A stretch of DNA of 64,000 nt, taken from assembly GCA_020634455.1 (NCBI GenBank), contig JACKBQ010000001.1, forward strand, positions 4,030,001 through 4,094,000. Reading direction: 5' to 3'. Shown one piece after another: positions 24,823-34,343 of the stretch (the first letter of the stretch is position 1; every line of letters begins with the position of its first letter). Position numbers and translations under genes: made by a program. The notes under the pieces are model-generated. The model ran no database searches. It had not been told where the DNA came from and saw only the letters and a program-made list of their open reading frames with translations. This stretch comes from Ardenticatenaceae bacterium. Its GTDB lineage: Bacteria; Chloroflexota; Anaerolineae; Promineifilales; Promineifilaceae.

Positions 24823-26235
24823 ATGGCTCGAACAAAAATAGTTGCGACCATTGGCCCCGCTTCCAATAACCCCGAAACCATTCGTCGTATGATAGCTGCT
24901 GGCATGACCGTAGCCCGCGTTAATTTTTCTCATGGCACGCATGAGCAGCACACCCAAACGGTCAAAATGCTCCGCGACGTGGCGGAGAGTGAGAATAAAG
25001 TTCTAGGCATTTTAGGCGATTTGCAAGGCCCCAAAATTCGCCTGGGACACGTAAAAACAGGCGGTATTCAACTCTCACTCGGCGAAGAAGTAGTCCTGAC
25101 GCCACATCGGGGTCAACCTGCCATGATCCACATGCCTCACCCAGATCTTATTGAGGCAGTTCAGCCAGGCGCACGTCTGGTTATTGGCGATGGCGAAGTA
25201 GAATTTAGCGTTACCGAAAAAATGGGTGATGCTCTGCGCTGCATTACTACTGTCGCTGGTTTGCTAGAGTCGCGCAAAGGAGTCAATGCCCCTGGTACCG
25301 ATCTGCCAATTTCCAGCATCACCGATAAAGATAAAGAAGATTTGAAGCTGGTTTGCGCTTTAGAGTTAGATTTTGTAGCTCTCTCTTTTGTAAGAACGGC
25401 CGATGATATTATTGAACTGCGTGAGTTGATAAAGGCGGAAGGGACAGACATCCCCATCATCGCTAAAATTGAAAAAAGTGAAGCCATTGAGCACCTGTTG
25501 GAAATTCGGGATGTGGCCGATGGCATGATGGTAGCCCGTGGCGATTTGGGCATAGAGGTGCACCCGCAAGAGGTGCCATTGTTGCAAAAGCGTATCATTC
25601 GTGCTTGCAATGATGTGGGCAAGCCCGTGATTACTGCGACCCAAATGTTGCAATCTATGGTTGAGCACCCGCGCCCCACTCGTGCTGAAGCCAGCGATGT
25701 AGCCAATGCCATTTTGGATGGTACTGATGCCGTTATGCTTTCTGGCGAAACTGCTTCTGGCAACTTCCCGGTGGAATCGGTTCTGATGATGAAGCAAATA
25801 AGTGAGATCATGGAAAGTGCGTTCCCGTACGTTGATTGGCGCAATCGGCGGCAGGCTGAAGTGGCTGAATCTCATAATGTGGCGCAGGCAATTAGCACGG
25901 CTTGTTGCGACATTGCGGAGCAAATTAATGCCCGCGCCATTGTGAGCGCAACGATGTCTGGGTATACGGCTCGGCAAATTGCGCGTCATCGCCCGCCGAC
26001 GCCGGTAATGGCGGTTTCGCCACTGCCCAAAACACAGCGGCAATTGGCGCTGGTGTGGGGGGTTGAATGCGTTTTGGTGGCTGATTTTACGCATACGGAC
26101 GGCATGTTGGCAGAAACGGCCGCTGCTATGTCACGTTACAAGTTAAACCCAGGCGATACCCTGGTTATTACAGCCGGGGTGCCGTTCCGGGTTTCTGGGC
26201 AAACCAACCTCATTCAAGTTCATGAGATGAAATGA
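24823..26235 (+). CDS. pyk: Pyruvate kinase
   Basis: Pyruvate kinase converts phosphoenolpyruvate and ADP to pyruvate and ATP at the end of glycolysis. The 470-aa protein has TKIVATIGPAS at the N terminus, the substrate-binding region VNFSHGTHEQH, the catalytic Lys in IPIIAKIEKSEAI, the metal-binding MVARGDLGIEV, the PVITATQMLQSM loop, and a normal C-terminal allosteric domain. No PEP-utiliser extension is present. ATG at 24823 has GAAGGA upstream; a GTG at 24805 in frame is less likely. The 166-bp gap before it shows no gene. Confidence 0.98.
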   Translation: MARTKIVATIGPASNNPETIRRMIAAGMTVARVNFSHGTHEQHTQTVKMLRDVAESENKVLGILGDLQGPKIRLGHVKTGGIQLSLGEEVVLTPHRGQPAMIHMPHPDLIEAVQPGARLVIGDGEVEFSVTEKMGDALRCITTVAGLLESRKGVNAPGTDLPISSITDKDKEDLKLVCALELDFVALSFVRTADDIIELRELIKAEGTDIPIIAKIEKSEAIEHLLEIRDVADGMMVARGDLGIEVHPQEVPLLQKRIIRACNDVGKPVITATQMLQSMVEHPRPTRAEASDVANAILDGTDAVMLSGETASGNFPVESVLMMKQISEIMESAFPYVDWRNRRQAEVAESHNVAQAISTACCDIAEQINARAIVSATMSGYTARQIARHRPPTPVMAVSPLPKTQRQLALVWGVECVLVADFTHTDGMLAETAAAMSRYKLNPGDTLVITAGVPFRVSGQTNLIQVHEMK

Positions 26236-26335
26236 TTTCCCGAACTTTGCTTGTGAATTTATTTTAGGCGATTTACAATAGCTTTGTTCTATTTGCATTT
26301 GTTTAATCAGTTTGGGAATTCACGGAGAAAAGAAT

Positions 26336-27646
26336 ATGAGCACAGCAGGATTAAGTCCGCAAAGATTGGATTGGGAGCCGCCAACAATTCAAGGAATTGA
26401 AGATACCGGATTGTCACAGGGTTTTTTGCAAGATCTAGCTCTGAAGATCATGTATTTTCGCGGCCAGCTAACGGGTCATGATATTGCTGAATATATGCAT
26501 TTGCCATTTGCTACGGTTGTCAGCACGGTGATGGACTTTTTAAAGCGGGAGCAAATGTGCGAAGTAAAAGGCTCTGGCGGTTTAGGCGCGGCCACTTACC
26601 AATATTCAATTACCACAAAAGGGGCTGAACGTGCCCGCGAACAGCTTGAGCGTACAACCTATGTCGGTGCTGCACCGGTTCCTTGGGACAATTACGTGGC
26701 GGCAATCAAAGCTCAGGGAAGTAATCGTTTGCGGGTCAATCCCAAATTGATGCAGCAATCGCTGTCTCACCTGATTTTGGAAGAAACAGTATTTAACAAA
26801 ATAGGCCCGGCGGCTAACTCTGGCCGATCCATCTTTTTGTATGGCCCGCCAGGCAATGGCAAAACGACGATTGCGGAAAGTATCGGCCGTATGATTTTAA
26901 CGAACGATATGTACATTCCGTATGCGGTTGAGGTGGATGGCCAGATCATCAAAGTATTTGACGAAATTAATCACGTGGCGGTGCCAGATATTGAGCGTAA
27001 GATGTCCACCGGGCAGCTTGGCCCACGTCGTGGTGATGCACGCTGGGTTCGTATTAAAAGGCCAGTGATTATGGTAGGTGGTGAACTCACGCTGGAAGGT
27101 CTTGAACTGATTTTTGACCCAACCAACAAATATTACGAAGCCCCATTCCAGATGAAGGCCAACGGGGGCATGTTCCTGATTGATGACTTTGGGCGGCAGC
27201 AGGTACGGCCGCGCGATTTGCTGAACCGTTGGATTGTGCCCATGGAAAAGCAGATTGACTTTTTGGCGCTGCACACTGGGCGCAAAGTGGAGGTGCCGTT
27301 TGAGGTGCTGATTGTTTTCTCCACGAACTTGCCACCGCGCGATCTGGTGGATGAAGCGTTTTTGCGCCGCATTCGACACAAGATTGAGGTAACCTCGCCA
27401 TCGTTTGACGGGTACCGGGAAATTTTTAAGCGGGTGTGTGAGCGCCGCCGGGTGGAGTATGATGAGCAGGGTGTGCGGTACTTGCTGCAAGAGTATTACA
27501 TTAAGCGGAACCAAAAGCTGCGGGCCAACCATCCCCGCGATATTTTGGACCAATTGTTAGACATTGCCGATTATTTGGGCGTGAAGCCGCAGCTTACTAA
27601 AGAGCTGATTGATCAGGCGGCCGATTCCTATTTTGTGCAGCTTTAA
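26336..27646 (+). CDS. AAA+ ATPase with N-terminal winged-helix-like domain
   Basis: The 436-aa protein has an N-terminal region (about 20-105) resembling a winged helix (LTGHDIAEYMHLPFATVVS, then MDFLKREQMCEV). The ATPase core carries Walker A GPPGNGKTT near residue 166, Walker B MFLIDDFGRQ near 280, and arginine-finger-like DEAFLRRIRHKI. It belongs to the poorly characterised bacterial AAA group related to chaperone or pilus-associated ATPases; no substrate is inferred. ATG at 26336 follows CGGAGAA. The glycerophosphodiesterase gene starts 3 bp after its stop, so the two are probably co-translated. Confidence 0.82.
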   Translation: MSTAGLSPQRLDWEPPTIQGIEDTGLSQGFLQDLALKIMYFRGQLTGHDIAEYMHLPFATVVSTVMDFLKREQMCEVKGSGGLGAATYQYSITTKGAERAREQLERTTYVGAAPVPWDNYVAAIKAQGSNRLRVNPKLMQQSLSHLILEETVFNKIGPAANSGRSIFLYGPPGNGKTTIAESIGRMILTNDMYIPYAVEVDGQIIKVFDEINHVAVPDIERKMSTGQLGPRRGDARWVRIKRPVIMVGGELTLEGLELIFDPTNKYYEAPFQMKANGGMFLIDDFGRQQVRPRDLLNRWIVPMEKQIDFLALHTGRKVEVPFEVLIVFSTNLPPRDLVDEAFLRRIRHKIEVTSPSFDGYREIFKRVCERRRVEYDEQGVRYLLQEYYIKRNQKLRANHPRDILDQLLDIADYLGVKPQLTKELIDQAADSYFVQL

Positions 27647-27649
27647 ACC

Positions 27650-28378
27650 ATGAACGAGTGGGCTTCTGGACAACGGCCGTTCATCATCGGTCATCGGGGG
27701 GCAAGTGCAGAAGCCCCAGAAAATACGCTAGCGGCCTTTTTGTTGGCGCAAGCACAGGGCGCAGACGGCATTGAGTTTGATGTGCAACTCTCGGCTGATG
27801 GTTGTCCGGTGGTGATTCATGACGGCAATTTGGCGCGCACCACCAACGGCCGTGGCCAGGTGCAAGATTTTACCGTCGCGGCGCTGCAAAAGCTGGACGC
27901 TGGCCATGGTCAGCCCATTCCCACCTTGGATGAGGTTTTTGAAAGCCTCGGCCCCAATTTTTTATACAACGTAGAACTAAAAACGGCCGCTTTGCGCGAC
28001 AATGGTTTGGCAACGGCCGTTGCCGATCGCATTCAGGCACACAATTTAGCCCAGCAAACGGTGGTCTCCTCCTTTAACCCCCTGGCGGTGCGCTATGCCC
28101 GCCGTTACCTTCCCCCGTCTGCCTGGGTAGCCCACCTCAGTTACAAACGTAGGTTTCAGTTCAAACATTCGCTGATTCCGGCGCAGGCAGTGCATCCGCA
28201 TTACAAAATGGTGGACGCCGCATACATGGCCTGGGCCAGTAAAAACGGCTGGCGGGTGAATGTATGGACGGTTGACGACCCGGCGGAGGCGCAGCGGTTG
28301 GTCGGTTTGGGTGTGCATGGCATCATCACCAACAAGCCGAAATTCATGCGGGAGGCGTTGTTTAGCGATGAAAATTAA
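27650..28378 (+). CDS. Glycerophosphodiester phosphodiesterase
   Basis: The 242-aa TIM-barrel enzyme hydrolyses glycerophosphodiesters to glycerol-3-phosphate and an alcohol. Catalytic signatures are visible: IGHRGASAEAPENT (first His and Arg), IEFDVQLSADGCPVVIHDG (metal-binding Glu and Asp, second His), YNVELK, and the C-terminal NVWTVDDP. It has no signal peptide, so it acts in the cytosol. Its last codons overlap the start of the lipid kinase gene by 11 bp, pointing to a phospholipid-turnover operon. Confidence 0.94.
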   Translation: MNEWASGQRPFIIGHRGASAEAPENTLAAFLLAQAQGADGIEFDVQLSADGCPVVIHDGNLARTTNGRGQVQDFTVAALQKLDAGHGQPIPTLDEVFESLGPNFLYNVELKTAALRDNGLATAVADRIQAHNLAQQTVVSSFNPLAVRYARRYLPPSAWVAHLSYKRRFQFKHSLIPAQAVHPHYKMVDAAYMAWASKNGWRVNVWTVDDPAEAQRLVGLGVHGIITNKPKFMREALFSDEN

Positions 28379-29255
28379 GGTGATTTTGAACCCCTACGCC
28401 AACCGCTGGCGGGCTGGGGCGCGGAAAGATGAGGTGCAGGCAGCATTTGCGGCGGCTGGTTTAACGGCGGACGTCGTTCAAACGCAAAAACCCCAAGAAG
28501 GCATTGCCCTGGCGGAAACGGCCGTTGCAGATGGCTACGATGTGGTTGTTGCAGCTGGTGGCGACGGCACGCTCAGCGAAGTGGCCAATGGCTTGCTGCG
28601 TGCCGCTGGGGATGGGCCAACCGTGCCTTTTGGTATCTTGCCCATCGGCACAGCCAACGATTTTAGCGATATGGTTGGCCTGCCCCGCGATTTGAACCAG
28701 GCAGTGCAGGTCATTGCGCGGGGCCAGACGCGCCAGGTAGATGCCGGGCGCATCAACGACCATTTTTTCATCAACAACTGCGCTGTGGCCATGGAGCCAA
28801 TGATCACCCTGGAAAATATTCGCATGAAGCGGTTATCTGGCGAGCTGCGCTACGTGGTGGCGCTGCTGAAGGGGCTGGTGAAGCTGAAAGCATGGAACAT
28901 GCAGGTGCGCTGGGACGATGGCGGACATGATGGGCCAGCTTATTTACTCTCCGTGTGCAACGGGCCACGCACAGGGGGCTTCTATATGGCTCCAGAAGCG
29001 GCCGTTGACGATGGCCTATTCGATTTTGTTTTTGCACCAGAGGTGCCGAAACTGACGGTACTCTCCATTTTGGTGCGGTTGTTCCGCAAGACACACATTT
29101 TTCATCCGCAGGTGGTGTACGGCCGTACGACCCACATCCACATCACCAGCAGCCCCGGCACCCCTATCCACGCCGACGGCGAGATTATCGCCGAAGCTGC
29201 GACGCAGATTGAGTACGAGATTCTCCCCGGTAAGTTGACCATGTTGTATAGTTAA
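28368..29255 (+). CDS. Diacylglycerol/lipid kinase family protein (YegS/DgkB-like)
   Basis: The 295-aa protein matches the DAGK catalytic family: KVILNPYANRWRAG at the N terminus, the nucleotide-binding VVAAGGDGTLSEVANGL, GILPIGTANDFSD, and the C-terminal double-lobe strands with HADGEII. It should phosphorylate diacylglycerol or a related lipid with ATP. ATG at 28368 lies inside the end of the glycerophosphodiesterase gene, so translational coupling is likely. The frame extends upstream to 28260 but would double-read the partner gene. Lipid specificity is not determined. Confidence 0.92.
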   Translation: MKIKVILNPYANRWRAGARKDEVQAAFAAAGLTADVVQTQKPQEGIALAETAVADGYDVVVAAGGDGTLSEVANGLLRAAGDGPTVPFGILPIGTANDFSDMVGLPRDLNQAVQVIARGQTRQVDAGRINDHFFINNCAVAMEPMITLENIRMKRLSGELRYVVALLKGLVKLKAWNMQVRWDDGGHDGPAYLLSVCNGPRTGGFYMAPEAAVDDGLFDFVFAPEVPKLTVLSILVRLFRKTHIFHPQVVYGRTTHIHITSSPGTPIHADGEIIAEAATQIEYEILPGKLTMLYS

Positions 29256-29406
29256 GCAGATAACGGCCGTTCGCAAAAAAATTGTCAGAATCCTACGGAC
29301 GGCTTCGCGTAAGCGGCCAAGAATCATTGGGGGATATTGCCATTGTGATAAATGGTGTGAACGGTTACTATTTTTACAGTAACGGCCGTTTAGATACCGA
29401 GAACAG

Positions 29407-32400
29407 ATGAATCCATCAACTGCATTTCTACCGCTAGATCGGCGTCATGTGTTGGTGACCGGCGCATCTTTGCCCGATCGCACCAGCGGCACCGTTCTCT
29501 TTGCTGATATTTCTGGATTTACCCCCCTCACGGCTGCGCTGGCTGCTGAATTAGGTCCCCACCGAGGCGCAGAAGAGCTTACGCGTTTGCTAAACCATGT
29601 TTACACCCGCCTGATCGCTTGTGTACATGAATATCACGGTAGCGTTATTACCTTTAGCGGCGATGCGATCACTTGCTGGTTTGACGACGCTACGCCTGAC
29701 CCCCCATCCGCCGAATTAGGCTTGGCCTGTGCCCGCAAGATGCAATCGGTAATGCAACAGCTTGATGTTGCAGCCCCTAGCGGCAGAGCCATACATTTAG
29801 GTCTAAAGGTAGCACTCACCTATGGTTCTTGTCGGCGCTTTTTGGTAGGCAACCCCGGTACACAACAAATCGAAGTGCTTGCAGGCCGAACGCTTGATCG
29901 GATGGCGGCAGCCGAAAAGGTGGCCACCGATGGGGATATTATTGTCACGGCCGAATTTTTGGCTGCTTTAACCACTGCACCTGAAATTGTAGAATGGCGG
30001 ACAGATAAAACAGGAGAGCCGTTTGCCCGCATGGGTTTGGGGGCAACGGCCGTTTCCCCCATCCCTTGGCCTGATCTTCCACCTCTAGACCCTAACTTGG
30101 CACGCCCCTGGCATCATGCCCCCGTTTTTGCCCGCTTGCAGCAAGCCCCTGATGAATTTTTAGCCGAGCTGCGACACGCTGTCGTCATTTTTGTCAAATT
30201 TAGCGGCATTCATTATGATGCCGACGATGAAGCTGGCATCAAGCTCGACACCTTCATCCGACACGTCCAGGCAGTGCTGGGCCGGTATGAAGGCTTCCTC
30301 TTGCAGATTACCATGGGGGACAAAGGGAGCTACCTTTACATTGTGTTTGGGGCGCTGATCGCCCATGAGGACGACGCTGCCCGCGCGGCCGCCGCTGTGC
30401 TCGAGCTGCGTCAGCTGCCAGATGCCTTGCCGTTTTTGCAGCGGCTGCAAATTGGCGTCAGCCGAGGGTTGATGCACAGTGGCGCATATGGCAGCCCGCA
30501 TCGGCGAACGTTTGGGGTAATTGGGGATCACGTAAACATTGCGGCTCGGCTGATGACCACGGCCCAGCCTGACCAGATTTTGCTTTCTGGGCCTGTTGTT
30601 GATAGCTTGAAAACAGATTTTGTTGTTAGCGCCTTGCCGCCAGTTCAGCTCAAGGGGGTGGCGCAGCCATTTGCAATTTGGGCGCTTCAGGGTCGCAAAA
30701 CGGCCGTATCTTTCTCTCAGCCCACCAAACAACAAGCCGACCTGGTTGGGCGTGAGGCGGAACAGCAGCAGCTTGTAGATGCTTTGGCGCATTTGGAAAA
30801 CGGCCGTTCCACGATTTTGCTTATCGAAGGCGCGGCTGGCATTGGCAAATCGCGCTTGGTGCAGGCATTGATGGAACAGGCAAACCAGCGTGAAATACGG
30901 CTTTTGCTGGGGCAGGGGGACGCCATAGACAAATCTACGCCTTACCACGCGTGGAGCACCATTTTTGCCCAACTGTTTAACCTGAAATGGGGAGAACTAG
31001 ATAACGAAACCTTGCAAGCGGAACTCCTGGCTCAACTGCCCGAAGCGGTTCGTCAACTGGCACCGCTGTTAACGGCCGTCTTGCCCATTACCTGGCCCGA
31101 CAATGAGTTGACTGCCCAAATTGAAGGGGAAGCCCGCCAGGAAAACACCCACAACCTGCTCATCACCATCTTGCAAATGGCCGCCCAACAGCCTCTGGTG
31201 TTGGTGTTGGAAGATGCTCACTGGCTCGACTCTCTCTCTTGGGCATTAACACGCCGCGTCCCGCGAGAAGTGGATCAGTTGATTCTGGTTGTCGTCACGC
31301 GCCCATTTGCTGGCGATTCCCCAGCCGTGCATACAGAACTCAAAGCGCTGCCCAATGCCCGTACGCTCGCTCTGGAGACGTTACCCCTGGCGGCTGTTAA
31401 CCAGCTTGTTTGCCAGCGGCTGGGCGTCGAGCGGCTGCCCCCAATTGTGGCCAGGCTAATCCACGACAAAGCCGAAGGCAACCCATTCTTCAGTGAGGAG
31501 TTGGCCTATGCCTTGCGTGATTCAAGATTGATAGAGATTAAGGCAGGTGTATGCCAGCCAACGGCCGAACTGACGCGATTAACAGCCGTTGACTTTCCCA
31601 ATACGATTCAAGGGGTCATTATCAGTCGTATTGACCTCCTAGCGCCCAAGCAGCAGCTTACCGTCAAGGTAGCCAGCGTCATTGGCCGTATTTTTGCATT
31701 TCGGATTCTGCAAGACATCTACCCAATTTCCACAACGGCCGACGAGCTGGAACAAGATTTGGTGGATTTGGAGCAACTGGACATTACGCCTCAGGAAACA
31801 CCGGAACCAGACCTCTCGTACATTTTTAAGCACATTGTGACGCAGGAAGTGGTGTACAGTTTAATGACTTTTTCCCAGCGCCAGCAGTTGCATGAGAATA
31901 CGGCCGTTTGGTATGAAACAGCGCTGCGAGGGGAACCTACCCGCCTGTACCCCCTGCTGGCCCACCACTGGCGAGAGGCAGGAGACATTGCCAAAGCCGT
32001 GGAGTATTACGCCAAAGCAGGCACCGACGCTTTCCAAAAATATGCCAACCAGGAAGCCATCCGCTTTCTCACCGAAGCTCTCACGCTGAGCGACCAGCTT
32101 GGTCCTGAAACCCGCACCCCGTTCGAGCGTGTTCGCTGGTTGGGTCATTTAGGCGAAGCAACCTACCGTTTGACCATCATGGATGAAAGCCAGCGCCATT
32201 ATGAAACGGCGCTAACCCAGCTAGGTTATACCAGGCCCAAAGGTAATTTGCGGCTAGCTGTGGGCCTGGTTGGGCAGCTGTTAAAACAGGTAAGACATCG
32301 GTGGTGGCCCGGTCGCTATGTGGGCCACGCTGCCGCGACCCCGCGCCGCGCAGAGCTGCTGGAAGCTGCCAGGCTGTTTGATGGCGTGGCCGAGATTTAT

Positions 32401-33489
32401 TACAACGAAGGAGATTTTCTCTCTTCGTTTTTTGGGGTGATGCACGCCTTCAATCTGGCTGAAGAGGCAGGCACCTCAGCCGAACTGGTGCGCGGCTACG
32501 CCAATATGTGCGCCACGATGGGCTCCGTTTCGCTTAACGGAATTGCCGATAATTATCGGGTTCGGGCGGTTGAGATGGCTGCCCAAATTGATGACCTTAC
32601 CACGCGTGCGTCCATTCAAATTCCGTTATCGTCGCACAGCCTTTGGGTGGGCAATTGGGCACGAGCCGAACAGGAAATCGGTGAGGCGTTAGACATTTAT
32701 GAGCGGTTGGGCGATTGGCGGCACTGGTGCGTAGCTGCCTGGCTTTGGCCGCAGGTCATTCAGGGGCAGGGGGCGTTGGCCGATGCCCAAAAATTGTGGG
32801 CTGAACTGCTGGCCGTAGCCAAACGTAGCAACGATACCCGCCACCAGGTGCGTAGCCTGGGTGGGCAAGCGTTTAATTTTTGGGCGACCGGGAATCATGA
32901 GGCTGCGCTGGTCTGTGTGGCTGATGTTGAGGCGCTGTTGGGTGATTTTCCCACTTTGGTTCCCGTGGAGGAGCGGCTGTGGCACGCGCTGGCCGCTACG
33001 AAGGCATGGCACGAAGGGAACTGGCGCGAGGCACACGCCCAAGCCCAATCCTTGCTGGAAGCCATTGAGCGGGCACGGTTTAAGTTTGATTTGATGGAGG
33101 TGTTCGCCACGGCGGCAGAGGTGCTGCTATCCCTTTTTGAACAAGGAGAAGCGACTCGGGCAGACGCAGAGGTGGGTTGTCGGGCGTTCAATCAATACGC
33201 ACAAACGTATGCATTTGCCCGGTCTCGCGCTCAGCGTTGCCGGGGAAAATTGGCCTGGCTAACGGGGAAGCAGCGGCGAGCGCGGAAGCTGTGGCGGCAA
33301 AGCGTGTCCCAGGCGGCGGCGTTAGGCATGCCTCATGAGCAGGGAGCTACCTGGCAGCAGATGGGGCATTATTTGCAGGATTCGGCGTATTTGGCGCAGG
33401 CGCAGCAGGTGGCAAATGCAACGGGGGCTGTTTTTACAAACGGCCGTCCTACTGCACCAACATCCGCTACAACCGCCGCCAGGGATTGA
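29407..33489 (+). CDS. Soluble adenylyl cyclase-like protein: two cyclase domains, NTPase, TPR
   Basis: The 1360-aa cytosolic protein has the order of mammalian soluble adenylyl cyclase. Cyclase domain 1 (about 25-200) carries both metal-binding Asp residues (VLFADISGFT and VITFSGDAITCWF). Cyclase domain 2 (about 255-425) has the sAC-C2-like MGDKGSYLYIVFG. An AAA_16-type NTPase follows (about 445-760; Walker A EGAAGIGKSRL, Walker B LVLEDAHWLD), then TPR-like helices to the C terminus. In domain 1 Thr replaces the Lys of the KFxGD motif, so activity and substrate need testing. Likely product cAMP. Its last 23 bp overlap the convergent gene at 33467. Confidence 0.85.
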   Translation: MNPSTAFLPLDRRHVLVTGASLPDRTSGTVLFADISGFTPLTAALAAELGPHRGAEELTRLLNHVYTRLIACVHEYHGSVITFSGDAITCWFDDATPDPPSAELGLACARKMQSVMQQLDVAAPSGRAIHLGLKVALTYGSCRRFLVGNPGTQQIEVLAGRTLDRMAAAEKVATDGDIIVTAEFLAALTTAPEIVEWRTDKTGEPFARMGLGATAVSPIPWPDLPPLDPNLARPWHHAPVFARLQQAPDEFLAELRHAVVIFVKFSGIHYDADDEAGIKLDTFIRHVQAVLGRYEGFLLQITMGDKGSYLYIVFGALIAHEDDAARAAAAVLELRQLPDALPFLQRLQIGVSRGLMHSGAYGSPHRRTFGVIGDHVNIAARLMTTAQPDQILLSGPVVDSLKTDFVVSALPPVQLKGVAQPFAIWALQGRKTAVSFSQPTKQQADLVGREAEQQQLVDALAHLENGRSTILLIEGAAGIGKSRLVQALMEQANQREIRLLLGQGDAIDKSTPYHAWSTIFAQLFNLKWGELDNETLQAELLAQLPEAVRQLAPLLTAVLPITWPDNELTAQIEGEARQENTHNLLITILQMAAQQPLVLVLEDAHWLDSLSWALTRRVPREVDQLILVVVTRPFAGDSPAVHTELKALPNARTLALETLPLAAVNQLVCQRLGVERLPPIVARLIHDKAEGNPFFSEELAYALRDSRLIEIKAGVCQPTAELTRLTAVDFPNTIQGVIISRIDLLAPKQQLTVKVASVIGRIFAFRILQDIYPISTTADELEQDLVDLEQLDITPQETPEPDLSYIFKHIVTQEVVYSLMTFSQRQQLHENTAVWYETALRGEPTRLYPLLAHHWREAGDIAKAVEYYAKAGTDAFQKYANQEAIRFLTEALTLSDQLGPETRTPFERVRWLGHLGEATYRLTIMDESQRHYETALTQLGYTRPKGNLRLAVGLVGQLLKQVRHRWWPGRYVGHAAATPRRAELLEAARLFDGVAEIYYNEGDFLSSFFGVMHAFNLAEEAGTSAELVRGYANMCATMGSVSLNGIADNYRVRAVEMAAQIDDLTTRASIQIPLSSHSLWVGNWARAEQEIGEALDIYERLGDWRHWCVAAWLWPQVIQGQGALADAQKLWAELLAVAKRSNDTRHQVRSLGGQAFNFWATGNHEAALVCVADVEALLGDFPTLVPVEERLWHALAATKAWHEGNWREAHAQAQSLLEAIERARFKFDLMEVFATAAEVLLSLFEQGEATRADAEVGCRAFNQYAQTYAFARSRAQRCRGKLAWLTGKQRRARKLWRQSVSQAAALGMPHEQGATWQQMGHYLQDSAYLAQAQQVANATGAVFTNGRPTAPTSATTAARD

Positions 33490-34213
33490 TCCCTTCCAGC
33501 TTGCAGCGACGGTATACCAAATAAATGTAGGCCACATCAAACAAAAAGACCAGGGCGTACAGCACGTTGACCAGCTGGGTCGGAATGCCATCGGCCACCA
33601 TAAAGCCGTAGGCAGCCAGCGAGCCTAGCCATTTGTTGATGGCAATGTAGACGGACTGACCTTCCACATTTTCCCGCACCACAATAAAAACCAAGAAGAG
33701 CAACGACATGACAAAGTTGAGCGCAAAACCTGTGTAGTAACTACCGCCTTGAATGGTCAGTGGTAAAAAGTCTGGTATTTCGTTCCCGACTTGGGCGTGC
33801 CAGATGTTGCGTACCCAAAATTCGGGAATGATGGAGTAAATGACTGTAAAGGCAATGACTATACCGCCCAACACCAGCCAGGTGAAGTTCTTGGTGACGA
33901 TGGGACGCTTGAAGTAGCGACGGCCGTATTTCAAAACAGTGTACACAATCACAAAATCGAACAGCATCCAGATAAAGTTGCGTATTTGAATTAAGCCCGC
34001 CGGGCAGGATTGCCACGTTTGTGGGCAGCCGGTTTCCAGCCCCAGCCCAAAGATGATTTCCCAGGCCAAATTACCGCACAGGGCCACAATCGGCATGCCG
34101 TACGACTTGTCTTTGAAGCCGCGATAGATAATGAAAATGTAAGCCAACAACCAAAAAACGCCGGACAGCATGGCTGTGGACAGGAGCCAGAAATGGTTAG
34201 CATCAAGTTGCAT
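33467..34213 (-). CDS. Seven-helix membrane protein, possibly transmembrane terpene cyclase-like
   Basis: This 248-aa integral membrane protein has about seven hydrophobic helices and no signal peptide. The early motif CGNLAWEIIFG (Glu within helix 2) and the late helix with LFDVAYIYLVYRR (Asp) are reminiscent of the Pyr4/PaxB membrane terpene cyclase family, where a Glu and an Asp in similar places are needed for catalysis. That assignment rests on short motifs seen by eye and is tentative; no prenyltransferase or other terpenoid gene lies beside it. ATG at 34213 has AAGGAGAG upstream. It overlaps the cyclase gene tail by 23 bp. Confidence 0.55.
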   Translation of the reverse strand: MQLDANHFWLLSTAMLSGVFWLLAYIFIIYRGFKDKSYGMPIVALCGNLAWEIIFGLGLETGCPQTWQSCPAGLIQIRNFIWMLFDFVIVYTVLKYGRRYFKRPIVTKNFTWLVLGGIVIAFTVIYSIIPEFWVRNIWHAQVGNEIPDFLPLTIQGGSYYTGFALNFVMSLLFLVFIVVRENVEGQSVYIAINKWLGSLAAYGFMVADGIPTQLVNVLYALVFLFDVAYIYLVYRRCKLEGINPWRRL

Positions 34214-34343
34214 GAGGTCTCTCCTTCTGAGGGGTTTGGATACGGCCGTTTACATTGTCCAACAAATGGGCCAGTATCACAAAAAGTCACAAACCCTCGG
34301 GAGATGAATGTCTCATCAGAAGTTTTGCTTTTGCGATTTTGCA

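Noticed and set aside
25161..26094. Two minus-strand frames of over 220 codons within pyruvate kinase
   Set aside because: These are complement shadows of a highly conserved gene, with Ser/Arg-rich nonsense composition.
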